Below, piece after piece: positions 41,830 to 51,079 of a DNA stretch of 64,000 bases. The DNA comes from Tatumella morbirosei (GTDB lineage: Bacteria > Pseudomonadota > Gammaproteobacteria > Enterobacterales > Enterobacteriaceae): NCBI RefSeq assembly GCF_000757425.2, contig NZ_JPKR02000005.1:310001-374000 (forward strand). Reading direction: 5' to 3'. The position numbers and the translations under genes are program-made. Position 1 is the stretch's first letter. Each line of letters begins with the position of its first letter. The notes under the pieces were generated by a model. The model was not told where the DNA came from. It was given only the letters and a program-made list of their open reading frames with translations, and made no database searches.

Positions 41830-42111
41830 ATGGCTAAAACAGCCGCCGCACTCCATATTTTGGTCAAAGAAGAAACTCAGGCGAAAGAATTACTGCTTCG
41901 TCTGCAAAAAGGGGCCAGTTTTCAGCAACTGGCAAAAAAGTACTCCACCTGCCCTTCCGGACGAAAAGGCGGTGAACTGGGAGAATTCAGGCGCGGCCAG
42001 ATGGTCCCGGCCTTTGATAAAGCGGTCTTTTCCTGTCCGTTACTGACCCCATATGGTCCGGTAAAAACCAGCTTCGGGTACCATATTATCAAAGTCCTGT
42101 GGCGTAACTGA
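41830..42111 (+). CDS. ppiC: Peptidyl-prolyl cis-trans isomerase C (parvulin)
   Basis: A 93-residue cytoplasmic parvulin. Core residues [41 protein letters not shown] and [12 protein letters not shown] match E. coli PpiC. ATG 41830 follows GGAG. In E. coli it is next to ilvC; here the right-hand neighbour is yhjJ, a breakpoint in gene order. Confidence 0.97.
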   Translation: MAKTAAALHILVKEETQAKELLLRLQKGASFQQLAKKYSTCPSGRKGGELGEFRRGQMVPAFDKAVFSCPLLTPYGPVKTSFGYHIIKVLWRN

Positions 42112-42151
42112 GTCCTTCCCCTTACGCCACAGACCTGCCCTGATTCTGCCG

Positions 42152-43621
42152 TTACTGATTTGCTGCCGGTGCCGGCGATGGGGTTTCGCCACTACCTGTG
42201 GGAGGATTAAGAATTCCGTCAAAGCGTGTTTTCAGGCTGTTGACGGGGATTTCGGCTTCCCCCTGAGGCTGAACCAGCACCATACTTAATGGCTGTGACA
42301 GTTGCAGATGCAGCTCGTGATTCAGCGCCTCCAGGGTTAATCCTCCCAGGAAAGCCTGGCGTAACCGCTGGTATTGTTCCGGTGATATATCCACTACCGC
42401 ATTCTGCTGCGAACGCAGACGTTGTGACATCAGTGTCTGCGTCCCGGTCCGTGCATAGGTGGCAAAGAGTGTATTCAGTTCTGTCAGTTTTCTGGCCATC
42501 AGGCTATCGAACTCACTCTGAGTCAGACCTTTATCCCGCAGGTTGGCAAAATCTGTTGCCACTTTATCTACCTGACCAGGCATGTTCTCCGCAGAGGTAT
42601 CAATGTTCAGGCCACACTGGGCCCGCTGGTAAAATACGCGACAATCCAGACCAAAGCGGGTATCGGTATTCGTCGTTTCCGGCTCAGCAGGTTGCAGATG
42701 CCAGTACAGCACTTCACGGGCCAGGTCTCCCAGCCAGTATTGCTGCAAAGAATGAGAGTCAGTGATCGGTGACCATGGCATATCCCAAATCAGCGATAAC
42801 CGGTCTCCGACTCCCTGATTATCGACCAGATTGACTGCCTGGTCAGATAACGGAGGTAACACGGCCACCGAAGGTGGAGTATTACGCTTTCCGGAAAGTG
42901 ACGAAAAAGTTTTGCCTATCTGTTCCGATAACGCACGGGTATCTACATTTCCGACCACATACAGTGTCATGGCATCCGGGGTATACCATTTATGGTAAAA
43001 GCTATTTAACTGCGCAACATCTACCGGAACGGCACTGCTGGCCTGTGGGTCATGGGCCAGTAGTGCCGACCCTTTCAGACGATAACGCCACCAGACATCC
43101 CCGGGATTGGCAGGCCAGCTGGCCGTAGGATCAGAAGCGCTCAGTGCGGCATTAACCATTTGCGGGTTAATCACCATGCTGCCGGCAGTACCCGCCAGCC
43201 ATTGTAATGCCTCTTTGAGTAAATCCGGGCGATTAGCAGGTAGACTCAGGTTGTACTGAGTAAAGTCATAGGACGTCACTGCCGGCGCTAAGGTACTATT
43301 TTGATCAATACTTTGCCGCCATAATTTTCTCTGCGTGGCGGCATTAATGGCTGTGTTATGAACCAGCGCCAGCCGGGTCAGCAGATGGCTGTAACCCGTC
43401 TGTAATGCACTTTCGTTTAATGATCCACTCTCGACCACTAACCGTAATTCAATGCTGTCTGTCGGACGCTGGGGTGTCGAAAGCACCTGCCAGCTGAAAC
43501 CATTTTTTAGTTTCCCCTGTTGCCAGGCAGGATCTGGCTGAAGGGCCTCAGCGTGCAACGTGAAACTGGCTACGGCGAAGAAAGCCCCGCCCACCCAGTG
43601 CATAAATTTGGTGCCCTGCAT
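42152..43621 (-). CDS. yhjJ: YhjJ, catalytically inactive M16-family periplasmic protein
   Basis: A 489-residue exported protein: signal peptide residues 1-24 (cut after TLHA), then EALQPDPAWQQGKLKNGFSWQVL. The fold is that of M16 zinc peptidases (HKWYTPDAMTLYVVGNVD is typical of the second domain), but the HxxEH motif is absent: the equivalent place reads SGSLNESALQTGYSHLLTRL. The protein is therefore unlikely to be a peptidase. Ends in a Pro/Thr/Ala tail. ATG 43621 (MQGTKF) follows AGGGG. Confidence 0.92.
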   Translation of the reverse strand: MQGTKFMHWVGGAFFAVASFTLHAEALQPDPAWQQGKLKNGFSWQVLSTPQRPTDSIELRLVVESGSLNESALQTGYSHLLTRLALVHNTAINAATQRKLWRQSIDQNSTLAPAVTSYDFTQYNLSLPANRPDLLKEALQWLAGTAGSMVINPQMVNAALSASDPTASWPANPGDVWWRYRLKGSALLAHDPQASSAVPVDVAQLNSFYHKWYTPDAMTLYVVGNVDTRALSEQIGKTFSSLSGKRNTPPSVAVLPPLSDQAVNLVDNQGVGDRLSLIWDMPWSPITDSHSLQQYWLGDLAREVLYWHLQPAEPETTNTDTRFGLDCRVFYQRAQCGLNIDTSAENMPGQVDKVATDFANLRDKGLTQSEFDSLMARKLTELNTLFATYARTGTQTLMSQRLRSQQNAVVDISPEQYQRLRQAFLGGLTLEALNHELHLQLSQPLSMVLVQPQGEAEIPVNSLKTRFDGILNPPTGSGETPSPAPAANQ

Positions 43622-43991
43622 GTGAACCCCTACATTCAAAAGGTGAAAAACATAATTTTCACTGGCATTTCATTGCCATACATACATTCCAGGTGTTTCT
43701 GAATACTGTTTTGATAGAACATCGTTTTTTTGACCACAGAAAAAACCGGATGTCGCGCGACAACGTAAAAAAACATTCAGAAAATTTCGGGCTTTATTAT
43801 CCAAAAGTCAGGCACTGCGGCAAGGAAAAAGCGAAAAATATCGGAATTGTTCAGGGAAATAGCATGATTAAAGAAAAACACGCCGCCAACGTCGGCAGAA
43901 TGACGGGAAATCTCCCGGTTTTCACAGAACAGTGACGGCACAAAAAGTATCATCCCTGCCCGTCTGCTTCACGGGCAAGGCAACAACGCAG
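43622..43991. other. Intergenic stretch without a supported gene
   Basis: 370 bases between yhjJ and the TetR gene. An 80-codon plus-strand frame (43693-43935) has no ribosome site and no recognisable sequence. A small hairpin CGGGA-AATC-TCCCG near 43909-43923 is followed by GTTTTC. Confidence 0.5.
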
Positions 43992-44618
43992 CTATTCCGA
44001 CGCCTTATCCGTCAGTCTCGCGGCATCCCACAGTGTCAGTATCTGTTCAATCGCCTGCTCTATACTCTGCTTAGGGGCATTATCGCGGGCCAGAGTGGAA
44101 ATCCCCAGCATAAAGCTGTCAAACACGGTGGTTAGTGCCTGGGTCGCGGGGCTATTTTGCAGTTCACCACTGCGGATACCCCGGTCAATACAGAACTGAA
44201 TACCGTCCCGTGTTCTTTGGCGAGAAGCCGTCAGAGGTGCCAGTATCGCCCTGTCCTGTTCAGCGATACAGGACATTACCCCCAGTGCGACCATACACCC
44301 CCGTGGATGACCTTCCTCATATTGCATCCGTAGTGATCCTCTGAATGCACTTTCCAGGGCCAAACGTGGCCCCAGACTTTCATCCCAGAGCGTTTCCGTA
44401 ACCTGCGCATGGGTTTGCAAATAGCACTCTACCGCTTCACGGAATAAAGCCTCTTTCGAACCAAATGCCGCATAAAAGCTGGGAGCGGTAATCCCGCCTC
44501 CGATGGCCGCTTTCAACTGAGAAAGCGATGTGGCGTCATAGCCATTCTGCCAGAACAGATGCATGGCAGTGATCACCGCTTGCTGTCTGTCGAATTGTCT
44601 TGGTCGTCCGGCTTTCAT
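43992..44618 (-). CDS. TetR/AcrR-family repressor
   Basis: A 208-residue regulator. The N-terminal helix-turn-helix is typical (GRPRQFDRQQAVITAMHLFWQNGYDATSLSQLKAAIG, then PSFYAAFGSKEALFREAVE); the C-terminal part has the YEEGHPRGCMVALGVMS segment of one TetR subfamily. Divergent from an MFS exporter 171 bases away, which it most likely represses. Effector unknown. Confidence 0.92.
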   Translation of the reverse strand: MKAGRPRQFDRQQAVITAMHLFWQNGYDATSLSQLKAAIGGGITAPSFYAAFGSKEALFREAVECYLQTHAQVTETLWDESLGPRLALESAFRGSLRMQYEEGHPRGCMVALGVMSCIAEQDRAILAPLTASRQRTRDGIQFCIDRGIRSGELQNSPATQALTTVFDSFMLGISTLARDNAPKQSIEQAIEQILTLWDAARLTDKASE

Positions 44619-44663
44619 GGTTCCCCCCTTATGTTAATTAGATACTAATTGATACATATTTAT

Positions 44664-44692
44664 TTGACAACCTGAGCCAGGGCATTTAATTA
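44664..44692 (+). promoter_or_regulatory. Promoter of the MFS exporter
   Basis: TTGACA (44664-44669), 17 bases, TAATTA (44687-44692), about 95 bases before the MFS start. Confidence 0.65.
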
Positions 44693-44715
44693 TATATCAA
44701 CCGGTACATAATTAA
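44686..44715. promoter_or_regulatory. Putative TetR operator
   Basis: A perfect inverted repeat TTAATTAT (44686-44693) / ATAATTAA (44708-44715) with a 14-base spacer covers the -10 of the MFS promoter. A second smaller inverted repeat ATTAG-ATA-CTAAT lies closer to the TetR gene (around 44637-44649), where it could serve autoregulation. Confidence 0.5.
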
Positions 44716-44789
44716 TTTCCGGCGTATGGCAGACTCTGGCTTAGCCAGGGACCCTGCTTTTCTTTCCCTGCACAACGGAACCTAAACAC

Positions 44790-45977
44790 ATGCAATCTCC
44801 CCCGGAAGGCGCGAAAAAGCTCCCCGTCTCAGCCCTGCTGGCCCTGGCGATGACCGGATTTATCTGCATCCTGACCGAGACCATCCCGGCAGGGCTATTG
44901 CCGCAGATTAGCCAGAGCCTGGCGGTTTCCCCTTCTCTGGCCGGTCAGATGGTCACGGCCTATGCTGCAGGCTCGCTGCTGCTGGCTATCCCGTTGACCT
45001 TACTCACCCGTTCATGGCCGGGACGCCGGGTGTTATTACTGACGGTCCTGGGTTTTCTGGTATTTAACAGTCTGACCGCCATTTCCGGTAACGTCACGAT
45101 GATTATGTTCGCCCGCTTTATGGCCGGAGCCTGTGCCGGCCTGGCATGGAGCCTGCTGGCTGGATTTGCCCGCAGGATAGTCATGCCATCATTACAGGGG
45201 CGGGCGCTGGCAATTGCGATGGCTGGCACTCCGGTAGCTCTCTCTCTGGGGGTTCCGGCAGGCACCTGGATGGGTGAGTTGGCTGGCTGGCGGCTGACAT
45301 TTGCGATAATGTCCGGATTATCACTGCTCCTGACGGGCTGGATAATGCTGTCTGTCCCGAAAGTCGCGGCGGAGTCAGAGTCGCAACAAACCACACTGCG
45401 CACTGCTCTTTTGGTACCCGGTGTCCGGCCGGTGCTGGTGGTGGTGTTAGGCTGGATGCTGGCTCATAACATCCTCTATACCTATATTACCCCGTTTATT
45501 GCCCCGGCCGGTCTCGCTCCCCGGGTCGATTTGGTACTACTGGTGTTTGGACTGACAGCGCTGGCTGGCATCGTGATGACCGGATATGTGGTTGATCGCT
45601 ACCTGCGTCAGGCAGTATTACTGTCGGTCGCCGGGTTTGCCCTGGTAGCACTGTTATTTAGCCTGTATGGCACTTCAGCCCCGGCTATTTATGGCGGAAC
45701 AGCACTGTGGGGCCTGACTTTCGGCGGAGCAGCAACTTTGCTGCAAACAGCCCTGGCCGATGCCTCCGGAAAACATGCTGATGTGGCGTTATCACTCAAT
45801 GTAGTGACATGGAACAGTGCCATTGCGCTGGGTGGCGTATGTGGCGGGTTGCTGCTCAGACATGGCGGTAGCGAGTCGATCCCACGGGTATTACTCTTGC
45901 TGCTGTTAATCACTCTGGGGATTGTATGGCGGGCCGGTAATCATGGATTTCCTGCAGGCAGCAGAGGTAGCAGATAG
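44790..45977 (+). CDS. MFS multidrug-type exporter (DHA1)
   Basis: A 395-residue transporter with about twelve membrane helices. DHA1 features: ETIPAGLLPQISQSLAVSPSLAGQMVTAYAAGSLL in TM1-2, LARR-like basic loop, FARFMAGACAGLAWSLLAG (motif B region) and motif C GTPVALSLGVPAGTWMGELAGWR. It is likely an exporter of drugs, sugars or metabolites; substrate unknown. Divergent from and probably repressed by the TetR gene. Ends at a strong terminator shared with pdeK. Confidence 0.9.
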   Translation: MQSPPEGAKKLPVSALLALAMTGFICILTETIPAGLLPQISQSLAVSPSLAGQMVTAYAAGSLLLAIPLTLLTRSWPGRRVLLLTVLGFLVFNSLTAISGNVTMIMFARFMAGACAGLAWSLLAGFARRIVMPSLQGRALAIAMAGTPVALSLGVPAGTWMGELAGWRLTFAIMSGLSLLLTGWIMLSVPKVAAESESQQTTLRTALLVPGVRPVLVVVLGWMLAHNILYTYITPFIAPAGLAPRVDLVLLVFGLTALAGIVMTGYVVDRYLRQAVLLSVAGFALVALLFSLYGTSAPAIYGGTALWGLTFGGAATLLQTALADASGKHADVALSLNVVTWNSAIALGGVCGGLLLRHGGSESIPRVLLLLLLITLGIVWRAGNHGFPAGSRGSR

Positions 45978-45982
45978 AAAGT

Positions 45983-46015
45983 AAACCGGGGCCTACAGGT
46001 ACGGCCCCGGTTTTT
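45983..46015 (+). terminator. Terminator between MFS exporter and pdeK
   Basis: A perfect 11-bp stem AAACCGGGGCC (45983-45993) / GGCCCCGGTTT (46003-46013), nine-base loop, T5 on the plus strand. It may also stop pdeK transcripts. Confidence 0.88.
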
Positions 46016-48011
46016 AGCAAATTTCACTGATCGGCGCGACCAGCCACTGTTCATTAAACACCTGTTCCGACAATGCCGGAGAATAAAGATATCCCTGAGC
46101 AATATGGATCCCCCTCGCCAGCAGCCAGTCACGTTGTTCTGTCGTTTCAACTCCCTCAGCAATCACATCCAGCTGCATAATATCGGCAATGGAACCCACG
46201 ATACGTACCATCGTATCATCAGCAGGCAGTCCGGCCACAAAGCTACGGTCCAGTTTCAGGCGACGAACCGGCAGAGAACGAAACTGGTGCAGGTAATGCA
46301 GGTTGGAATACCCCATACCAAAATCATCCAGTACCACCGACACGCCGGTTTTTTCAATGGGTCGCAGCAGTTCCATCGCCCGTTCGGTATCATCGATTTT
46401 GGCCGTTTCGGTCAGTTCCAGCACGAAACTACCGGGATTAATTTTCAGGTCACTGAGTAAATTCTGCAGATGGCTCACCATCATCGGATCCTGCAATTGT
46501 AAGGCCGAAGTATTTACACTGAGTGGCAACATAATTCCGTGAGCCTGCCAGTTCGCCAGAATCCGGCAAGCTTCCTCAAAAACCCAACGTCCAATTTCCG
46601 GCATGACACCAATATCTTCGGCCGTGGTGATAAAGTCTTCCGGCAGTGAATATTTTCCGTCATCACGACGGATGCGTAATAATGCCTCTGCTCCCACCAG
46701 TTTCCCGCTGTTCATATCGACCTGCGGTTGCAGATAGAGCGCATACTCTTTTTCATGAATCCCCTGCAGGATGTCATGAAATTGTGCCAGCCGGACTTTT
46801 GCCCGTTCGGTCATTTGCGGATCAAAAAACAGTATCTGGTTGCCGTTTTCCCGGGTGGCCGACATCATTGCTGAAATCCCATGTTCCAGAAAATCAACAG
46901 CGTTCAGATTTTCGGCATGTTGGCTGGCCAGACCAATGCTGACCACAGGACGCAACGGCATATCCTGAAGAGTCAGGGGCTGTGTCAGCTCGTCCATGAC
47001 AAGTTGGGCCTGCCGCATCAGCAATAAAGGCTGCACACCATGCTCATAAAACATCACAAAATCGGTAGCGGATAGCTGAGCCAGTTGAGAACCTAATCCC
47101 AGCGTACGACGCAGTTTATCGGCCAGCAGTCTCTGCAGCAGTTCTTTGTTTTTGGGGCTCAGAATATCGGGAAGTACCGCAATACGCAGCACCATCAGCC
47201 CCACAGACTGTCCCTGACCTTTCTGACGCAGATACTGTTCGAGCAGCGCCAGAAAAAGTGTGCGGTTAGGTAACCCGGTAAACCTGAAATGAGTATTCAG
47301 ACGTTCAACTTCTTCATGTGCTGAATCGGCAATGGCCTGGTTCTGATTGACAGAACGCACCAGCACACCGATTTCATCATCATGGTGGTTTTCCGGCATC
47401 ATTAATTGCCTGCCCGGATTGTCCTGCAAATCACGGCAAATATTACGCAACGGGTGAATCATCAGACGGTTGATAAACCAGCTGACCGAAACAGATAACA
47501 CCAGCGCCAGTAACAGGCTGGTAATCACCATGGTCGACAGAGTACTTAGGATAAACTGATACACGCGAACAGAATCCGCTTCCAGCACCAGCCAGGCCAG
47601 AGGCTTAGGCAGGCCAGCCGGCTCTGTCGAATAAAGCGGAACGGTTATTCTGACCGGCAACTGAAAAATACGGGCAATCAGCGGCGGAACTTTGTCCGGC
47701 TGATTATGCGTAAAATCAATCTGCAAGGCATCCAACTGGTCGGGCAAGCGAATATCCGCATGCCCCAGAATTCCGGCAGGCTTCAACGTATTTAACAGCT
47801 GCTGCGCCGCCGGTATATCGGCTTTCAGGACCGCTTCGGACAGCGGTTGACGTATGGTATGAGCAATATTTTCCATTTGCTGCGCATACTCAATCCTGCG
47901 CTGTTGCACAAAATGGAATAGCTGTACTGAGATAAAAATACAAATAACCACAATTGCTACGGCGGAGACATTTGCCATCTGCTTAATTGTGAGAGAGCGT
48001 TGAACGCGCAC
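46014..48011 (-). CDS. pdeK: Membrane c-di-GMP phosphodiesterase PdeK (YhjK/HmsP-like)
   Basis: A 665-residue inner-membrane protein. TM1 about residues 15-35, periplasmic sensor, TM2 about 155-180, HAMP-like linker (HPLRNICRDL), degenerate GGDEF (SATDF replaces GGDEF) and a complete EAL domain: EALLR, SVNTSAL, LELTETAKI, LDDFGMGYSN, LKLDRSF, AEGVET, IAQGYLYS. It should hydrolyse c-di-GMP. GTG 48011 is preferred (CGGAG six bases upstream; gives MRVQRSLTIKQMA as in E. coli PdeK); a TTG at 48044 is less likely. The bcs cellulose genes that follow it in E. coli are absent. Confidence 0.93.
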   Translation of the reverse strand: MRVQRSLTIKQMANVSAVAIVVICIFISVQLFHFVQQRRIEYAQQMENIAHTIRQPLSEAVLKADIPAAQQLLNTLKPAGILGHADIRLPDQLDALQIDFTHNQPDKVPPLIARIFQLPVRITVPLYSTEPAGLPKPLAWLVLEADSVRVYQFILSTLSTMVITSLLLALVLSVSVSWFINRLMIHPLRNICRDLQDNPGRQLMMPENHHDDEIGVLVRSVNQNQAIADSAHEEVERLNTHFRFTGLPNRTLFLALLEQYLRQKGQGQSVGLMVLRIAVLPDILSPKNKELLQRLLADKLRRTLGLGSQLAQLSATDFVMFYEHGVQPLLLMRQAQLVMDELTQPLTLQDMPLRPVVSIGLASQHAENLNAVDFLEHGISAMMSATRENGNQILFFDPQMTERAKVRLAQFHDILQGIHEKEYALYLQPQVDMNSGKLVGAEALLRIRRDDGKYSLPEDFITTAEDIGVMPEIGRWVFEEACRILANWQAHGIMLPLSVNTSALQLQDPMMVSHLQNLLSDLKINPGSFVLELTETAKIDDTERAMELLRPIEKTGVSVVLDDFGMGYSNLHYLHQFRSLPVRRLKLDRSFVAGLPADDTMVRIVGSIADIMQLDVIAEGVETTEQRDWLLARGIHIAQGYLYSPALSEQVFNEQWLVAPISEIC

Positions 48012-48135
48012 AGTAGTCTCCGGACGGATGTCATAAGTATCCAAGTATATCGTAAGACACTATTCACGCTATCAGGTAACTCAGGAAATCGGTAAATTCC
48101 TGGCTAAAAGGTGAAACGGCCAGCAAATGACTATC

Positions 48136-48159
48136 CCCTGCCTCGTACCTGAGGCAGGG
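48136..48159 (-). terminator. Hairpin after dppF
   Basis: CCCTGCCTC (48136-48144) / GAGGCAGGG (48151-48159), six-base loop, 16 bases after the dppF stop. No clear T-run follows. Confidence 0.55.
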
Positions 48160-48175
48160 AAACGCCCTGCAAGGT

Positions 48176-49180
48176 TCAGAAAGCGACGGAAGACTCCTGC
48201 TGTTCAACCATAAAACAGGCTATCTGATGATCACCATAGGATTTCAGTAACGGCTGGCTTTCAGTACAACATGGCATCCGTTCACGACAACGGGCAGCAA
48301 AAGCACATCCGGGAGGTGGATTCAGCGGACTGGGTAATTCACCGGTAAGTTTTATCCGCTGTATTTTGTTTTGCTGGTTGAGACGGGGTGTTGCTGATAA
48401 CAATGCCTGGGTATAAGGATGACGCGGATGACCAAACACATCCGCTTTACGGCCTTTTTCTACACAGCGCCCGAGATACATGACAATCACTTCATCCGCC
48501 AGATGTTCAACCACTGACAGATCATGAGAAATGAAAACATAAGACAATCCCAGTTCCTGCTGTAAGTCCATCATCAGGTTAAGTACCTGAGCACGCACAG
48601 AAACATCCAGCGCAGACACTGGCTCATCGGCAATCAGTATTTCCGGGTCCAGCATCAGTCCCCGGGCGATAGCAATTCGTTGCCGTTGCCCACCAGAGAA
48701 CATATGTGGGTAACGATCATAATGCTCTGCTTTCAACCCCACTTTACTCATCATTTCCATGACTTTCTCTTTCCGCTGCGACTTCGTCAAAGCCGTGTTT
48801 ATCAATAGCGGTTCTTCAAGAATCTGACTAATTTTTTTACGCGGGTTCAAAGAACCATAGGGGTTCTGAAAAATGATCTGAATTTTTTGTCGGCGTAATT
48901 TTTGTGCCTGCGCATCCGGCACCAGCAGATCCTGCCCCTGCCAGAAAAGCTCACCCGCGGTGGGGGTTTCTATCATGGTCAGTAAACGGCCGAGAGTGGA
49001 TTTACCGCACCCGGACTCGCCCACCACCGCCAGTGTTTGTCCACGCTGTAACGTAAAAGAGACGCCATCAAGAGCTTTAACCAGACGTTCTTTACCAAAC
49101 AACCCACCGCTCACCGGATAATGCTTTTTCAGCCCATTCGCCTGAAGTAAGGCGGTTCCATTTGACGTCTTATTTATCAC
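48176..49180 (-). CDS. dppF: Dipeptide ABC transporter ATPase DppF
   Basis: A 334-residue ABC ATPase. Walker [10 protein letters not shown], signature FSGGQRQR, Walker [16 protein letters not shown]-loop SHD; the C-terminal oligopeptide-transporter region [11 protein letters not shown] carries the Cys cluster that binds Fe-S in some homologues. GTG 49180 gives the E. coli length and follows GGGAG; ATGs at 49201/49198 would overlap dppD by about 30 bases. Confidence 0.95.
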   Translation of the reverse strand: MINKTSNGTALLQANGLKKHYPVSGGLFGKERLVKALDGVSFTLQRGQTLAVVGESGCGKSTLGRLLTMIETPTAGELFWQGQDLLVPDAQAQKLRRQKIQIIFQNPYGSLNPRKKISQILEEPLLINTALTKSQRKEKVMEMMSKVGLKAEHYDRYPHMFSGGQRQRIAIARGLMLDPEILIADEPVSALDVSVRAQVLNLMMDLQQELGLSYVFISHDLSVVEHLADEVIVMYLGRCVEKGRKADVFGHPRHPYTQALLSATPRLNQQNKIQRIKLTGELPSPLNPPPGCAFAARCRERMPCCTESQPLLKSYGDHQIACFMVEQQESSVAF

Positions 49181-50156
49181 AGGCAGGTCTCCCGGCATCA
49201 TCTAAGGGGAAATGGCATTTCACTTGCCGGCCAGTCATCTCACGTAACTCAGGCTCTTCATTCCGACAAAGCTCAGTGGCATAAGGGCAGCGCGGGTTAA
49301 GCAAACAACCGGAAGGGCGGTCATATTTACCGGGTACCACTCCGGGTAAAGATGCCAGCCGGGCTTTATCCGCTGAAAATTCCGGCAGCGAGCGTAACAA
49401 TGCCTGGGTATAAGGATGACGAGGCGCTGTAAATATATCCTCTGCAGCACCAATTTCGACCACCTGCCCGGCATACATCACAATAATCTGTTTCGCGGAT
49501 TCAGCCACCAGCGCCAGGTCATGGGTAATCAGGATCAATGCCATATTCTGTTGTTGTTGTAACTCCAGCAACAGTTCAATGATCTGCGCCTGAATGGTGA
49601 CATCCAAAGCGGTCGTCGGTTCATCAGCAATTAACAGCTTCGGCTGACAGGCAATCGCCATCGCTATCATGACCCGCTGACTCATCCCCCCGGAGAGCTG
49701 ATGAGGGTAGACATTCAGTCGGGATTCCGGGTCCGGAATCCCGACACTTTCCAGTAATCCGATAGCCCGTTGCCGACGCACCCTGCGACTCCCCCCCTGA
49801 TGTACCTTAATCGCCTCCATAATCTGGAAACCCACGCTATAACAGGGATTTAAACTGGTCATCGGATCCTGGAAAATCATAGCAACATCCGATCCGACCA
49901 GCTGTCGCCTTTGTCTGGAAGATAAGGCCTGCAGATCGGACTGTCCGAAGCTCAGTTTATTTGCAATCACCTTGCCGGGGAAATCAATCAACCCCATAAT
50001 GGCCAGAGAACTCACGGATTTCCCGGACCCGGACTCTCCGACGATTCCAACCACTTCACCTTGTCCCACCGTATAGCTAATGCGATCGACCGCACGGAAC
50101 GGAGACTTTTCGTCTCCAAAATGAACCGATAAATTCTCAACACTCAGTAATGTCAT
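49170..50156 (-). CDS. dppD: Dipeptide ABC transporter ATPase DppD
   Basis: A 328-residue ABC ATPase. GESGSGKSV (Walker A), [28 protein letters not shown], and the [18 protein letters not shown] cluster. Pairs with DppF under the DppBC channel. Starts 11 bases after dppC. Confidence 0.97.
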   Translation of the reverse strand: MTLLSVENLSVHFGDEKSPFRAVDRISYTVGQGEVVGIVGESGSGKSVSSLAIMGLIDFPGKVIANKLSFGQSDLQALSSRQRRQLVGSDVAMIFQDPMTSLNPCYSVGFQIMEAIKVHQGGSRRVRRQRAIGLLESVGIPDPESRLNVYPHQLSGGMSQRVMIAMAIACQPKLLIADEPTTALDVTIQAQIIELLLELQQQQNMALILITHDLALVAESAKQIIVMYAGQVVEIGAAEDIFTAPRHPYTQALLRSLPEFSADKARLASLPGVVPGKYDRPSGCLLNPRCPYATELCRNEEPELREMTGRQVKCHFPLDDAGRPACDK

Positions 50157-50167
50157 TGCGCGGCCTC

Positions 50168-51070
50168 TTATTGCTTCAGTTTAGGATCAAGGGCATCGCG
50201 TAAACCATCACCCACCAGATTAAAAGCCAGTACTGTCAGAAGAATAGTCACCCCCGGAAAGGTAACGACCCACCAGGCACTTTGCGCATATTGCAGTACA
50301 TCGGATAGCATCGTTCCCCATTCCGGCGTGGGTGGCTGAGCTCCCATTCCTAAAAAACCCAGCGCGGCCATATCCAGAATCGCATTAGAAAAACCGAGTG
50401 ACGCCTGTACAATCAGCGGAGCAAGGCAATTGGGGAGAATGTTTACAAACATCTGGCGTAACGGCCCCGCACCTGCAACTTTGGATGCCGTGACATAATC
50501 ACGATGGACTTCTGCCAGTACCGCCGCTCGTGTCAACCGTACATAATGGGGCAGAGCGACAAAGGTCAGAGCCAGTGAAGCATTGATCATTGACGGACCG
50601 AAAATAGCCACCAGCACCAGTGCCAGTAACAAACTCGGCAGAGCAAGCATAATATCGACCAGCCTCATAATAACAGCATCCACCACCCCGCCCAGGTAAC
50701 CTGCCAGCAGCCCGAGAACGATGCCAGACACCAGTGACAGTACCACCACCAGGCAGCCGACCAGTAATGACAGCCGTGCGCCATACATCAGCCGGCTGAG
50801 AATATCGCGGCCAACATCATCAGTTCCGAGAATAAAACGCCATTCTCCCCCCTGCTGCCATACCGGAGGGTGAAGTAAAGCATCGCGAAACTGCTCCGTG
50901 GGCTGATGAGGCGCAAGAACGCCTGCAAATACCGCCATTAACAACATCAGGGTAATAAATATCAGCCCGACCACCGCTCCGTTATTTCGGCGGAAGTAGT
51001 GCCAAAACTCCTGAAACGGCGTCATGGGTTTAGGTGCAGCACTCACACTGCCGGATTCAACAACAGACAT
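50168..51070 (-). CDS. dppC: Dipeptide ABC transporter permease DppC
   Basis: A 300-residue inner-membrane permease, about six helices, with the EAA-type loop [34 protein letters not shown] and [21 protein letters not shown]. Lies 9 bases after dppB. Confidence 0.97.
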   Translation of the reverse strand: MSVVESGSVSAAPKPMTPFQEFWHYFRRNNGAVVGLIFITLMLLMAVFAGVLAPHQPTEQFRDALLHPPVWQQGGEWRFILGTDDVGRDILSRLMYGARLSLLVGCLVVVLSLVSGIVLGLLAGYLGGVVDAVIMRLVDIMLALPSLLLALVLVAIFGPSMINASLALTFVALPHYVRLTRAAVLAEVHRDYVTASKVAGAGPLRQMFVNILPNCLAPLIVQASLGFSNAILDMAALGFLGMGAQPPTPEWGTMLSDVLQYAQSAWWVVTFPGVTILLTVLAFNLVGDGLRDALDPKLKQ

Positions 51071-51079
51071 GATGCCCCC

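Noticed and set aside
43693-43935. An 80-codon plus-strand frame between yhjJ and the TetR gene
   Set aside because: No ribosome site, no homology recognised, composition like the surrounding non-coding bases.
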